Origin: SIG701 sp045539595
Lineage (GTDB): Bacteria > Bacillota > Clostridia > Oscillospirales > CAG-272
DNA length: 34,370 bases
NCBI GenBank assembly: GCA_045539595.1
Contig: JAZQFQ010000101.1
Coordinates: 1-34,370 of the forward strand
Direction: 5' to 3'
The position numbers and the translations under genes were made by a program. The notes under the pieces are model-generated. The model made no database searches. It saw only the letters and a program-made list of their open reading frames with translations, and was not told where the DNA came from. Numbering within the stretch: the first letter of the stretch is position 1; every line of letters begins with the position of its first letter. Below, piece after piece: positions 7,759-18,000 of the stretch.

Positions 7759-10700
7759 TTATGTCGCATGAGTAAACGGTTTGAGCGGGCTTTCTTCTTC
7801 GATATATTGAGCGAGGAATGAAAAGTCTCCGTCAAGCTTAACCATCGTATATTTAATAAGATGGCTGTACACCGTTTTTGCATAATCGGCATAGAAACGC
7901 ACGGTCACCGAATAAATACCGCTTTCATCTCCATAATTTGTGCTGATAACATCATGATAGATATGGTTTCCGCCATGTGCGAGTGAGGTATATACACCGT
8001 CTCGCTTAAAGTGTTCATTCGGTGTAAGGCTGTCCACTCCAAAGCACTTTTTTGCGTATTCCACGATTTCATTCTCTGTGAAATTTGTCTTTCCCGTTTT
8101 CCTGTACAGGCAATCAATAACATATTCGGTGACTTCCATTTCATCAAGATTGAATTTCATGGTCATATTGAGAAGCTTGCTGAGTTCAGCCGATGCCTCG
8201 GTCGCATTTGGTGCGGGCGGTTCAAGGATAGGTACGAGAGCACGCCGCGGATATTCGCAGTAGTAAAATTGCTGTGTTCCGCCAGGTATGACCACATGAC
8301 CTTCCAAAACCTCTGCTGTCAGTATGAATCTGCCCGTTTCGGCTTCACGGGTGACAGACTTAAAGGTGAAGCGGACATCCTTATAGCTATCAAGAGTTCC
8401 TTCGGGATACATGGAAAGTTCCTCCATTTTTGCGGTGTCGCCGTCGATAAGCGCCCTTGTGTACTCATAGTAGCTTTCATAAAAATCGGGGCCAAGCAGC
8501 TTGTAATCTTCAAGTGAGGTGATCGTGTCTACATGATCCCCTGTCACCCCAATCGTCACAGATTGAATGATCGGCAGAACGTACTGTTCGTAAAAACTAT
8601 CGTCATCATATGCGTTTCTTTTCCATACATCCATTTGCAGGGAAATTGAATCGCTGTACGCAAATCGGTAAAGATATCTGCCGGTTATGTCACCGGGAAT
8701 CTCACATTCCCCTTCAAAGCAGTAGCCCATATAGGATATTCCGCTATCCGATGTACCCGTGAGCGGGGAATCAAGATCAACATTATATTGTTCTGCCATT
8801 TCCTCAAGAGAGCTGACAAAATCCTCTTTCGATCTATTCACGGCGATATAACGGCTGCCGATACGCTTTTTTCCGTTTGCATCATTCAAAATGCCGCCGC
8901 TGCCGTGCATCCATTCAACCGGCAGAACAAACGAAATCTGATAGATATTTCCGTCCTCTCCCGTCCGTGTTTCGCTGTATTTTGTCATTTGATATTCTTC
9001 GTTGCTTGCCACAGGGAAAAATGTCATCGGTAAAGTTTCTTTTACGTTCACCGTGCTGATATTACTACTCTCACATATAAAGTGAACAAATCCGCCGTAT
9101 TCGTACAGCTTTCCGGATATGGTTTCGGGATCGTTCGTTATGAAATTACCGTTGTCATGGTATTGGAAAGCAAGCTCTGCAGAAAAGTTTCCCGTTTTTG
9201 CATCATACGTGTACGTTCCCACATACGTTCCGCCCGCATCGGTGTGACTCTGATAGGAACCTACCGAAATTTCATTGCCGGATACGGTTGCCGTTCTTGT
9301 GCGATCATAGGCGACACCGGTGAACCGTCCAGCCGGATTCCCCGAATAGGGCGTGCCATTCTGCAGCACCGTTTCTTTGGTAATCGTCTCGACTTCCTCT
9401 ACCGATACGATATAGCCGCCTTTTTGTGTTATGCGGTATGTATAGCAGCGGCTGAACATGTTCGAAGGCTTCATATCATTGGCTACGCCGAAGGTGACGT
9501 ATCCCACGCCGTCCGGGCTGTATTCGTTGGTCTGAATCAACGGAAGGCGTCGATTGGGAATCACATACGGATGAATTTCCCCGTATATGGAAGCGGGAAC
9601 AATATAATCCCGCTCATCCGAAAGGGGAATATGGAACTTGTGCTCCGTTATTTTCACAGTAGCCTCGATAGACGCAAATACCTCCGGATAGATGTTTGCC
9701 AACGCCTTAACCTCGTCGTCGGACACAGTATGGTATACCTGGTCGATGCCTTCGTATTCAGCATATCGTAAGCAGTAGGTTCTGTCCCCGTCGGTAAGCT
9801 TCAGAATGCAGCTCATGGAATAGCATCCCTCTCCGGTAATCGCTTTTACGGGAATTACAGAATCATATTTGTATTCTGCGGGAATCGGCTTGTCAATAAC
9901 GCTGAAGTAATTCTGATCGTACAACTGATAGTAAATAGCAAAATCTTTCGGAGGATCATCCGTATAGGCATTGCTGGCGCTGTTCCGCGTGCGGATCGAA
10001 CAGAAATAGTAGCAAGAACCTTTGGTTTTCAGCCAGAACAGCACCTGGGCGTTTTCGTTGGGAATAAGTTCTGCCATCTTCTCAGGATCATACTGCCCGC
10101 GGGCGAGATTCCGTGCGTTTGCTTCCTCGACGCTGAATACAACCCACTTATAGTCTTGATCCGAAATTCCATACGGATTTTCGGTCATATAGCCGTAATA
10201 ATACACGTCGGTCTGCGTTCCGTCAGTCCGTGTAAAGCGTACGGTTGCATACACGTTGTATCCGCTTTCATACAGATAATCAATAACTTCGTAATCCGTA
10301 TAGGTGAAGTCGGGAGCTTCAAATTCGGTTTTCGTTACCTGCATGGTTTCAGCGTCAACGCCCTGGCCGAAATAGACAAGAGGAAGTTTTTCTTCTGTTT
10401 CATAAGTAAGAAAAACTTTTCCGGTAGTCAGAACCGTTATTTTAGGCAACGAATCCGCTTCCGGTGGGATGAAATTGTCGATATCGGCAGTGTAACTGTG
10501 ATTCGGACCATCGGCTATCTGCCCTGAATCATCGGGCAAGTCTTTGTTATCTTCATTTATGCCGTTGTCAGCATCAATCCATCCAAGCTCATGAAGACTG
10601 TCGAGTACCGCAGAATCGATATCATCTATGGTACCATCGGACAGCTTTTCGATCGAATACACCTCGGCTTGCATTGGCGAAGAATCGAGAAATTCAATGA

Positions 10701-11994
10701 CACCGATACGAATATGGTCACCGACGGTCAGGTCCTCAATCACTACGCCATCAGCACCCCAAAATGTACAAGGACTTGTTCCATCTATCAAAATCATATC
10801 TGCGCCAGCTTTATCCTTGATGTAGATCCCCTCTGCATAACCGATGTCATCGGGCAGATCATCCCCTGTCTGACAAGCCACAAACGCACCCGCCAGTATG
10901 CACAGCACAAGGCAGACACCGATCAGAATCCGTCCGCGCCGTTTTCCGGAGCCGTAAAGTATATTCTTGAATCGTGCTGTTACAGCACTCTTTTTCGGGT
11001 TGAAATGGGTCGTCAGAGCACCTCGGCTGCGTCTGCATCTGCGAATAATGTCAAGCATTACCTCCGCATATGCCGCACGAGCCGCTTCACTGCTTCCGCT
11101 CAGTACCTTCTCGTCACAGGACAGCTCCATTTCCATCTCACACTGGAAAGCCGCAATATGCACCAGCGGATTGAACCAGTTCAGCGAACAGGCAATCAGC
11201 TCCACAAGCTTCATGTACAAATCTCCGCGCTTGCAGTGGGTGACTTCGTGGGCAAGAGTACCGACAAGTCCATTTTCGCTAAACGCAATATCGGGAAGCA
11301 CAATTTTGCGCCGAAAGATTCCGAAGGCGGCAGGAGAGTGAATCCCCGAAGCCACAAGCAAAGTCGGCTGTTTCTTCATCCCATATTTTTTGCATATGGT
11401 ACTGAAAATCTGCTGAGTACGGTTATCCGCTGCTCCTGCGCTGCGCAGAATTTTTCTTGTATAAATGAAATACGATACAAGACTCCATACAAGAAATACT
11501 GCCGCACCTGTGAGATATACAATGCCCACGATATCGAGTATTTGTCTCAGGGATACAGGTTGCTCGGTGGGAGTTTCAATAACAGGCTCCGAGGGGATCA
11601 CGGGTTCTGCCTGATCCCCGGGAAAAATCGGTGTATTATCGGGATTTACGTGATCCACATTGGGAAAAACAGGTGTACTCGGCACAGTCGGAGTCACCGC
11701 AATGTTCCCGGGATCAGACGGCTGAACAGACGTGACAGAATCCGTGTTTTCCGACAGGACGGAAGAAATATCCTCGGACTGTACAAGCTCGGTATCGATC
11801 GGAATCTCAATGAGCGTCGGCAATAGTCCGAAGCTGAACGGGATCGCAAGCCGCAGCATAACGAGCGCCCAGATAATGTACCGACATTTCGCAGTAAATT
11901 TGCCTCCGAATAATTTCAAACCAATAAGCAAAAGCGCGATGAAAAGAGACATTCCAATCGTAATTTCAAATACGCCTAAAATAAAGTTTGTCAT
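7759..11994 (-). CDS. Giant BlaR1-like M56 sensor metallopeptidase with about 1000-residue ectodomain
   Basis: 1411 residues; AAAGGAGAG precedes the ATG at 11994. The N-terminal 380 residues are a BlaR1/MecR1-type M56 protease: membrane segments near 7-31, 38-57, about 155-185 and about 355-375, with the zinc motif HEVTH at 249-253 and the downstream acidic ELSCDE. In BlaR1 the protease senses through a C-terminal penicillin-binding domain and triggers removal of BlaI. Here that domain is absent; instead about 1000 extracellular residues follow, rich in Tyr, Asp and Thr, with no active-site motifs I recognise. Residues about 1010-1155 resemble part of the plus-strand 1218-residue anti-sigma. 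The gene begins 2 bases after BlaI ends, a classic repressor/protease pair. The inducer is unknown; a non-beta-lactam envelope signal is plausible. Confidence 0.88.
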   Translation of the reverse strand: MTNFILGVFEITIGMSLFIALLLIGLKLFGGKFTAKCRYIIWALVMLRLAIPFSFGLLPTLIEIPIDTELVQSEDISSVLSENTDSVTSVQPSDPGNIAVTPTVPSTPVFPNVDHVNPDNTPIFPGDQAEPVIPSEPVIETPTEQPVSLRQILDIVGIVYLTGAAVFLVWSLVSYFIYTRKILRSAGAADNRTQQIFSTICKKYGMKKQPTLLVASGIHSPAAFGIFRRKIVLPDIAFSENGLVGTLAHEVTHCKRGDLYMKLVELIACSLNWFNPLVHIAAFQCEMEMELSCDEKVLSGSSEAARAAYAEVMLDIIRRCRRSRGALTTHFNPKKSAVTARFKNILYGSGKRRGRILIGVCLVLCILAGAFVACQTGDDLPDDIGYAEGIYIKDKAGADMILIDGTSPCTFWGADGVVIEDLTVGDHIRIGVIEFLDSSPMQAEVYSIEKLSDGTIDDIDSAVLDSLHELGWIDADNGINEDNKDLPDDSGQIADGPNHSYTADIDNFIPPEADSLPKITVLTTGKVFLTYETEEKLPLVYFGQGVDAETMQVTKTEFEAPDFTYTDYEVIDYLYESGYNVYATVRFTRTDGTQTDVYYYGYMTENPYGISDQDYKWVVFSVEEANARNLARGQYDPEKMAELIPNENAQVLFWLKTKGSCYYFCSIRTRNSASNAYTDDPPKDFAIYYQLYDQNYFSVIDKPIPAEYKYDSVIPVKAITGEGCYSMSCILKLTDGDRTYCLRYAEYEGIDQVYHTVSDDEVKALANIYPEVFASIEATVKITEHKFHIPLSDERDYIVPASIYGEIHPYVIPNRRLPLIQTNEYSPDGVGYVTFGVANDMKPSNMFSRCYTYRITQKGGYIVSVEEVETITKETVLQNGTPYSGNPAGRFTGVAYDRTRTATVSGNEISVGSYQSHTDAGGTYVGTYTYDAKTGNFSAELAFQYHDNGNFITNDPETISGKLYEYGGFVHFICESSNISTVNVKETLPMTFFPVASNEEYQMTKYSETRTGEDGNIYQISFVLPVEWMHGSGGILNDANGKKRIGSRYIAVNRSKEDFVSSLEEMAEQYNVDLDSPLTGTSDSGISYMGYCFEGECEIPGDITGRYLYRFAYSDSISLQMDVWKRNAYDDDSFYEQYVLPIIQSVTIGVTGDHVDTITSLEDYKLLGPDFYESYYEYTRALIDGDTAKMEELSMYPEGTLDSYKDVRFTFKSVTREAETGRFILTAEVLEGHVVIPGGTQQFYYCEYPRRALVPILEPPAPNATEASAELSKLLNMTMKFNLDEMEVTEYVIDCLYRKTGKTNFTENEIVEYAKKCFGVDSLTPNEHFKRDGVYTSLAHGGNHIYHDVISTNYGDESGIYSVTVRFYADYAKTVYSHLIKYTMVKLDGDFSFLAQYIEEESPLKPFTHAT

Positions 11995-11996
11995 GG

Positions 11997-12383
11997 TTAC
12001 TCTCCTTTCTTGCGCTTAACCAGTGCGGATATCTCCTCTAAATCCTTATCGGACAGTCCATCCGTATCCAAAAGAGATGCGATCATTTTCTTTGCCGAGC
12101 CGCCGAAGAAGCGGTTGAGCATCGTGCTTTCCTCGCCTTTGCGATACGCCTTTTCGGAAATAATCGGTGAAAACCGATGCTTGTATTCGCTTTTATCGCA
12201 GGCAACAAAGCCGCGTTCTTCCAGTCGTGCGAGCAGCACGTGCACTGTACCCGATTTCCACGGACGAGCCTCGGCAAGTTTTCCCGTAATCTCGCTCACA
12301 TTGAGCGGCTTCTCTGCGTGCCACAGCACCAGCATCACCTCAAGCTCCGCATCGGGTATCCGTTCTATCATAGTTGTTGTCAT
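11997..12383 (-). CDS. BlaI/MecI/CopY-family repressor
   Basis: 128 residues from ATG 12383. This start fits AAGGAGG 11 bases upstream; an ATG at 12407 lies almost at the transcription start and has no ribosome site. The winged-helix domain (residues about 5-70: ELEVMLVLWHAEKPLNVSEI, then a TVHVLLARLEERGFV recognition helix) is followed by a C-terminal dimerisation helix (GLSDKDLEEISALVKRKKG), matching family length. It should dimerise on palindromes at its own promoter and be inactivated when the adjacent M56 protease is triggered. Confidence 0.92.
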   Translation of the reverse strand: MTTTMIERIPDAELEVMLVLWHAEKPLNVSEITGKLAEARPWKSGTVHVLLARLEERGFVACDKSEYKHRFSPIISEKAYRKGEESTMLNRFFGGSAKKMIASLLDTDGLSDKDLEEISALVKRKKGE

Positions 12384-12403
12384 TATAAAACGAGCCTCCT
12401 TCA

Positions 12404-12450
12404 ACATTTGTCTACGCTTTTAGTTTATCACAAGTCTAAACAAATGTCAA
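12404..12450 (-). promoter_or_regulatory. Promoter and candidate BlaI operator
   Basis: TTGACA (12445-12450), 17-base spacer and extended minus-10 TGaTAAACT (12422-12427 for the hexamer). Two palindromes overlap it: GTTTA/TAAAC arms straddling the spacer and minus-10, and a wider pair of 11-base arms (12404-12414 and 12437-12447, 10 of 11 matching). This is the layout expected for autoregulation by the BlaI-type repressor. Confidence 0.7.
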
Positions 12451-12481
12451 CGGTTTTGCGGGATCTTACAAAAACAAATTG

Positions 12482-12521
12482 AAAAGGTGCGGTCTGCCTA
12501 TTGAGGGAGATCGCACCTTTT
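12482..12521 (-). terminator. Terminator of the minus-strand sigma/anti-sigma operon
   Basis: Perfect 10-bp stem AAAAGGTGCG (12482-12491) with its complement (12512-12521), flanked by T-rich sequence on the minus strand. It lies 80 bases after the anti-sigma stop. Bases 12522-12601 show nothing else. Confidence 0.7.
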
Positions 12522-12601
12522 ATAAAGCTATTATGGCCTATATTGGTTCATAATTTTATCTGATATAATTGCTCCAATTCGATTTTGAAGAGGGTAGTTT
12601 A

Positions 12602-13684
12602 TCACTCGGCACTATTATCCGCTTTGTAAACGATATAACTCCTGTCTATATCAAGCGGTTTTTTATCTGTTCTATCAGAGTCATTTGATCCAATGTCACT
12701 CGATTCCGTTGAAAACAAAGCTTCAATGTCAAGTTCGCCTTCGAGCGCAGGATTCCGACACCTTAGGTATATTTCCTCAACCACATCGCGTGGGATATCA
12801 AAATAATCAATAAACTCTTTAATGCTATATTGAGAATATCCTCCTCTAAACTCATCGGAATATCCGCTTCCCGGAATTTCTATATGGGAGCGTGTTGCTT
12901 CCGAGAACCCCCATTCTGTCGCATTCTTTTCTTCTATCCAATTGGTGATAGCTGTGGCATCCTGATTCTCAACATAGAGTCTTAACTGCGACTTGAAGAA
13001 CCGGATAAATCGCTTTTCCCTAATTATTTGGCTTCTGTCGCTTAAATAATAAGCTTCTGCTTCCTCTTTGCCTGCGTAAATTGCATCTAAATTGTAATCG
13101 TAATAGTCAGCCAAAAAATTATCGTTGATAGCCTCGAAGTGAAGGCGAGGAATATTGAAATCATTTACAAAGTCAACTATTGAGAAAACTAAACAACTAT
13201 CATATTTTCCCTCATTTGAGGCCAACATATCTTCTGTCTGTTTCTCTACCCATTTGGAGAATTCGTCTTGCCCAACATATTCGATAAGAGTTCCGGGAAT
13301 TGAGTGGAAAGATCCGTCTTGAACACCGTAATTATACACTACATCATGATCGCAGTATTCACTTCCACCTATTATCGGTCTATCGGTCACAGGCTCTGTA
13401 TCAGTCGATACCGAACTGTGATCGGATGTATCTTCTATCGGACCGGTACTGTCATGTGGATTGTCTGTCTGATCCGGAAAAACAGGATCGTCGTGCTGAA
13501 GATAAGGCATAGCCAACAGTACGCCGACAACCAGGACGAATGATGCTGCAAGTGCGCCGTATCTGAATATCAGACTTGTTCTGGATTTGCGTTTGGCAAT
13601 ATTTTTCGCATTCGCCGGATCTGCCTCGGCGATATATTTACTATCAATCAGATTCATATACCGAATCATCTTTTCTTGCTTCAT
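12602..13684 (-). CDS. Anti-sigma-like single-pass membrane protein
   Basis: 360 residues. Its ATG overlaps the sigma stop by 4 bases (ATGA) and has GAGGGG upstream. The cytoplasmic N-terminus (1-37) is short, like those that hold ECF sigma factors in Clostridia; residues about 38-60 are a membrane segment; an acidic Pro/Thr/Asp-rich linker (about 66-105) leads to an extracellular domain rich in Tyr, Asp and Glu with no family I recognise. The overlap and topology make it the likely membrane anchor and sensor for the upstream sigma factor. No zinc anti-sigma HxxxCxxC motif is present, which is usual for this Clostridia type. Confidence 0.8.
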   Translation of the reverse strand: MKQEKMIRYMNLIDSKYIAEADPANAKNIAKRKSRTSLIFRYGALAASFVLVVGVLLAMPYLQHDDPVFPDQTDNPHDSTGPIEDTSDHSSVSTDTEPVTDRPIIGGSEYCDHDVVYNYGVQDGSFHSIPGTLIEYVGQDEFSKWVEKQTEDMLASNEGKYDSCLVFSIVDFVNDFNIPRLHFEAINDNFLADYYDYNLDAIYAGKEEAEAYYLSDRSQIIREKRFIRFFKSQLRLYVENQDATAITNWIEEKNATEWGFSEATRSHIEIPGSGYSDEFRGGYSQYSIKEFIDYFDIPRDVVEEIYLRCRNPALEGELDIEALFSTESSDIGSNDSDRTDKKPLDIDRSYIVYKADNSAE

Positions 13685-14235
13685 ATCGTTATCCCCTCTT
13701 TTTCAAGATAATCTTTGAACTTATTGCGTGTCCGCATAAGCATAACCTTTACATTACTTTCAGTCATATCATAGTCCGTAGCAATATCCTTTACGGAACT
13801 CATATACCAATACCGTCTGACAAACACAACCCGTACTTCCTGCGACAGTGACGCCACAAAGGAATTGATCACATCCCGCAGATGGATTTCGTCTGAAATA
13901 TCGCTGCCTACAGGATCGGGAATGAATTCTTCAGCCTCGCTGAGAATCACTTCCGTTCCGGGTGTACGCTTTTTTGCACGTTCATGTATGTATCGGTTGA
14001 TTGCAATATGGCGTGTGAGCTTGCCGAGATAGGCTGACAGTAACTCCGGCTTCTTCGGCGGCATAGTTTCCCACGCTTTTTGATATGTGTCGTTCACGCA
14101 TTCCTCCGCATCCTGATCGGAATACAGGATGTTGTGTGCAATATAGTGGCAGTACTTGCCGTATTTTTTATCGGTTTCCGTAATGGCTGTTTCGGAGCGC
14201 TCCCAATATAAAGCCACAATTTGCTTATCATCCAT
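13681..14235 (-). CDS. ECF-type RNA polymerase sigma factor
   Basis: 184 residues; AAAGGAGAACAGAC precedes the ATG. Region 2 spans about 1-75 (YGKYCHYIAHNIL, then DQDAEECVNDTYQKAWETMPP, the DNA-melting and minus-10 segment). Region 4 spans about 120-180 with a helix-turn-helix (VKDIATDYDMTESNVKVMLMRTRNKFKDYL). This is the sigma type in which an anti-sigma with one membrane pass lies immediately downstream, as here. It is about half identical by eye to the divergent sigma factor at 14526, so the two pairs look like ancient duplicates. Confidence 0.92.
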   Translation of the reverse strand: MDDKQIVALYWERSETAITETDKKYGKYCHYIAHNILYSDQDAEECVNDTYQKAWETMPPKKPELLSAYLGKLTRHIAINRYIHERAKKRTPGTEVILSEAEEFIPDPVGSDISDEIHLRDVINSFVASLSQEVRVVFVRRYWYMSSVKDIATDYDMTESNVKVMLMRTRNKFKDYLEKEGITI

Positions 14236-14272
14236 GTCTGTTCTCCTTTCTGTGTGATAAGGCCTTTCAACC

Positions 14273-14304
14273 TAATACACAAAATTTGGATGCGGTTGGT
14301 TACA
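14273..14304 (-). promoter_or_regulatory. Candidate ECF promoter for the minus-strand sigma gene
   Basis: TGTAAC (14299-14304) and GTGTATTA (14273-14280) on the minus strand, 18 bases apart, resemble the TGTAAC...CGT pattern of ECF-dependent promoters and lie about 40 bases before the sigma ATG. This suggests autoregulation. The match is by eye only. Confidence 0.4.
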
Positions 14305-14409
14305 GGATTTTTGAGATTATTTTTATTATACAGCAAAAATATGTTTTCGGTATGAATTCCGCATATTTTTACCTGTCTCTGCACCATTCTATAATTCTTC
14401 ACATTTATG

Positions 14410-14471
14410 TGATATAATAATTTCAGAAAAAATTTCTCTCCCCCCTGTAAGATTCTTCTTCCATATCGGTA
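14410..14471 (+). promoter_or_regulatory. Candidate promoters for the plus-strand sigma gene
   Basis: Two possible starts lie in the 290-base divergent gap (14236-14525). One is an extended minus-10, TGaTATAAT (14410-14418), without a good minus-35. The other is TGTAAG (14446-14451) followed after 15 bases by CGGTA (14467-14471), weakly like an ECF promoter. No riboswitch or other gene is seen in the gap. Confidence 0.35.
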
Positions 14472-14525
14472 CATACCTTAATGAAATGGATTTCATACGA
14501 AATCCCAAAAAAGGAGGTGTTTCAA

Positions 14526-15065
14526 GTGAATGATGCTGATATCATCAGCCTGTTCTGGGCACGTTCTGAGACAGCGATCACAGAGCTGGGCAACAAATAC
14601 GACCGTCTTGCCCGTTCGGTTGCCATGAACATCCTGCATGACAGACTGGACACCGAGGAATGCATGAACGACAGTTATCTCGGTATGTGGAACAGCCTGC
14701 CGCCGGAAAAGCCGCAGATTCTGCCCGCATTCTTCACGGCGATCACTCGGAACATTGCGCTGAAGCTGTACCGATACAAATCCGCATCCAAACGAAATGC
14801 GATTATGGAAGAACTTACGGACATGACCTCGACGACACCATCCCCCGAGGAGGAAATCAACTTTACCGCCGACATCATTTCCTATTTTCTCTCCACTTAT
14901 GATAAACCTTCCCGCGTACTGTTCATGCGGCGGTATTATCTCGGGGAAAGCATTGCGGATGCGGCAAAAGCGGTCGGGATTACCGAAAACCATGCGGGGG
15001 TAAAGCTCTCCCGTATGCGAGCAAAGCTCAAGAAAATACTGGAGGAGGAGGGGATCACTGTATGA
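14526..15065 (+). CDS. ECF-type RNA polymerase sigma factor (GTG start)
   Basis: 179 residues from GTG 14526, chosen because AAGGAGGTG (14511-14519) ends 6 bases before it; an in-frame ATG at 14481 has no ribosome site. Region 2 (DIISLFWARSETAITELGNKY, RLDTEECMNDSYLGMWNSLPPEKP) and region 4 (GESIADAAKAVGITENHAGVKLSRMRAKLKKIL) are both clear. The N-terminal WARSETAITE phrase is almost the same as WERSETAITE in the divergent sigma factor at 13681-14235. It overlaps the following anti-sigma gene by 4 bases. Confidence 0.92.
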   Translation: MNDADIISLFWARSETAITELGNKYDRLARSVAMNILHDRLDTEECMNDSYLGMWNSLPPEKPQILPAFFTAITRNIALKLYRYKSASKRNAIMEELTDMTSTTPSPEEEINFTADIISYFLSTYDKPSRVLFMRRYYLGESIADAAKAVGITENHAGVKLSRMRAKLKKILEEEGITV

Positions 15066-18000
15066 AAGAGATAGATTTTCTCGATGCGGTGGGCAGAGTC
15101 GATAGAAAATATATTGAAGAATGTATTACATATAAACCGCCGAAGAAGTTGAACGTGTGGGTTAAACGCATAAGTGCCATTGCCGCCTGCTTCCTGGTAG
15201 TCATTGGGGCTGTGTTGATTATAAATCATATGAATCAGCCGGTGATTATTGATGAGAATGGATTCTACATTGAAGACGGCGTTCTGCTTCGATACACCGG
15301 CTCGGAAACGGATGTTACCATTCCCGAGGAAGTAGAAACCATTGCGGACTTCACCTTCCTTGAGAACACGAACAGGACGAAAATTGAGATTGTTCGTCTT
15401 GGTGCGAGTGTACAGAAGGTAGAAACCAATGCCTTTGCGGGACTGGAAAATCTGGTGGACATCATCATTGCGGCCAATAACCTCTCTTTTGTGGAGGAAG
15501 ACGGGCTGCTGATGACCTCTGACAAATCCATACTTCTGCAGTACAAGCGTCAGGGCGAAACGAAATTCACCATCCCCGAATCGGTTCGCTTTGTGGCAGC
15601 TCATGCGGTTCAGGGTACAGAGCTTGAAGAAATTGACTTCGGAGAGAATCTGGAGTACATCGGGTATTACGCTTTTTCCAGCAACGGAAAACTGAAAGCG
15701 ATTTATCTTCCCGATTCTGTGAAGTATATCGGTGACGGTGCGTTCTCTGACTGTACTTCTGCTGTGGACGGTATGATCCCCGAGGATGCTGAAGTCAGTG
15801 ATCATGCATTCTGGCGTGTTCCTTTCTACAATTCCATGCTTGCCGGTCAGATGTGCCCCGGTGAGGAGATTGCCCGCGGGCTGATTACCCCATCGGAAGC
15901 CATTCGGAAAAGTGATCTGTATTCGCTGACCGAGCAGCTTTCCTATGTTCTCGCTTCCATCCGAGGGGATACCGATTATGAACCCAGCGAGGCGGCAAAG
16001 TTTGGTACTGCCGCAGCGATGGATGCACCTTCTGTTCCGGAAGGAATGATCGTTCCAAAATCAGTCTCGATAGACGATCTGACTTTCAAGGATTATGGTT
16101 GGGGTAACACCGGTATTTATGATCTGCAGATCAATATTCCCGCTGGGGATTACACTATCGTGATCGAATCTTATGGCTATGATCCTTTTGATGAGCTGTA
16201 CTGGAAGGAAACACGGTTCCGGCTGGTCAATCTGTATTATCTGAAAAATGAAATATCATCCGAGGATGTGGCGGCGGAGGAATTCGGATGGACCGTAATC
16301 CCTGAAAAAGATGAGAAAACTTTCACGGGCTTCACCCTCATACATGAGGATGGTACTGTAATTCATCATAATTGCTCGTACCGTCCCACAGAACCGTATC
16401 GGTTCCTGTTTTCACCAAACGGAACTAGACTTGCCGTGGAATACAAACATCCCACGGGGTATTATTCTTTCTATATTCTCTCGCTGAACGGAGATATGTT
16501 GGATTCTGCTGTCAATCCAAGTAAGGAAACACAGTATATGCATCGTTATTACGGGGAGTATCAGGGAGGTACACTCTGCTGGATAGATGAGGAAAATCTG
16601 GAAGGTGTCAATATCCACGGCAAATTCCGCTTCAACCTGCAGGATTTTTATGAAACCAAGGTGACACAGCTCGACGAAGATCCTTCGCTTACGGATCCTG
16701 ACAACCACAATACGGTTACTGTTCGCGTTGATACATTTGGTTATGATATCTATCTCGATATTCCGGAAACCTGGCGGGATCGCGGATCTTATTATGATCT
16801 TGTCAGAGAATCACAGGGTCTGGATCCGGTACGTATGGCTTTATTCGGTAGTTTGCCTAAAGACAGAACAATGTCTGGTGGCGAATGGACCCCTGAAAAA
16901 CTGACCAAGGCTGCTATGGAAAAAGACGGACTTCAAGGAAGCCCATGGATAATGTCCGAATCGAAAATCTTTTATGGAACCACTGCTCATGATGTTTCCT
17001 ATATGGTCATAAAAGATGAATTCCCGGGAGAGTTTCCAAGAGATGAGTATACCATTGCCCTCGCTTACCAGGGTGTCATGGTACACGACATCTTTTTCCA
17101 AACCTATCCCGAAGACGGCGAAAATGCGTTTGAGAATATTATTCTCCCGATCCTTGAGAGTATCATTATTGAGCCGGAGGGGATCGCTCACGTCGTAGAC
17201 GGAAAATTTTCGATTATTCCGTCTTGCCTCAGTAAAAGTATACCTGCTCTTCCCGAAGCCGTTGAAAAAGCACGAATCTCATCACGCTTGATGGGCGGCT
17301 CTCCGGTGATCTATGTGTTTGATGATAATCTCTGTTTCTATTTAGCGTATCTGAATGGAGATATGAGCATCGGAACTTTGTATTCGTGCACGCTTTCACT
17401 TCCTAACGGGTATACCTATGGCAGAATTGTTGATGCAGAAGGCCGAGGCGGAAGCGGAGAATTCTGTATCTATGTTTCGACAAAACACAATGGGGACACC
17501 GTAACACTTGCCTATCTGTTCTCCGGAGAAGGGATTCCTCAGCCCTATGAAGTCCGCATCGAGGAAACAAATCGGGAGGAGGAACCGATGCACTACACCT
17601 TTACTGCAGATGAATTCAGCACCTGGCTTTGCAAAACCGGAGATGCCAACGCATTTCCGACTGTGCCTTATACCATCCAGATAAGCGGCTTTGATACCCC
17701 GGTTGTATTCGAGATGAACGGATATGCCAAGCCCACAAGCATCACAGCCTACGACCAAACTCTGCCGATAACGGAAGATGCACAGCTCTACGGCAACTGT
17801 ACGTTTGATCTCTTTGAAGCCGATGGAGCAATCATTTTCTCGTTCGGATATTACAACATTGGTCACACGTATATTCTGACCAAGGATTCCACGCAGATCA
17901 TTGCTCCGGGAACCGACAATTCCATCCATCTCTATCCGGATGATGCAGGAAATCTGCGCTATCAGCGAATCAACAACCGTATTGCGGATATCATCCAGAC

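Noticed and set aside
10591..11826. 411-codon plus-strand open frame inside the M56 gene
   Set aside because: Antisense to the protease and its ectodomain, no ribosome site or recognisable domain; an artefact of codon bias.
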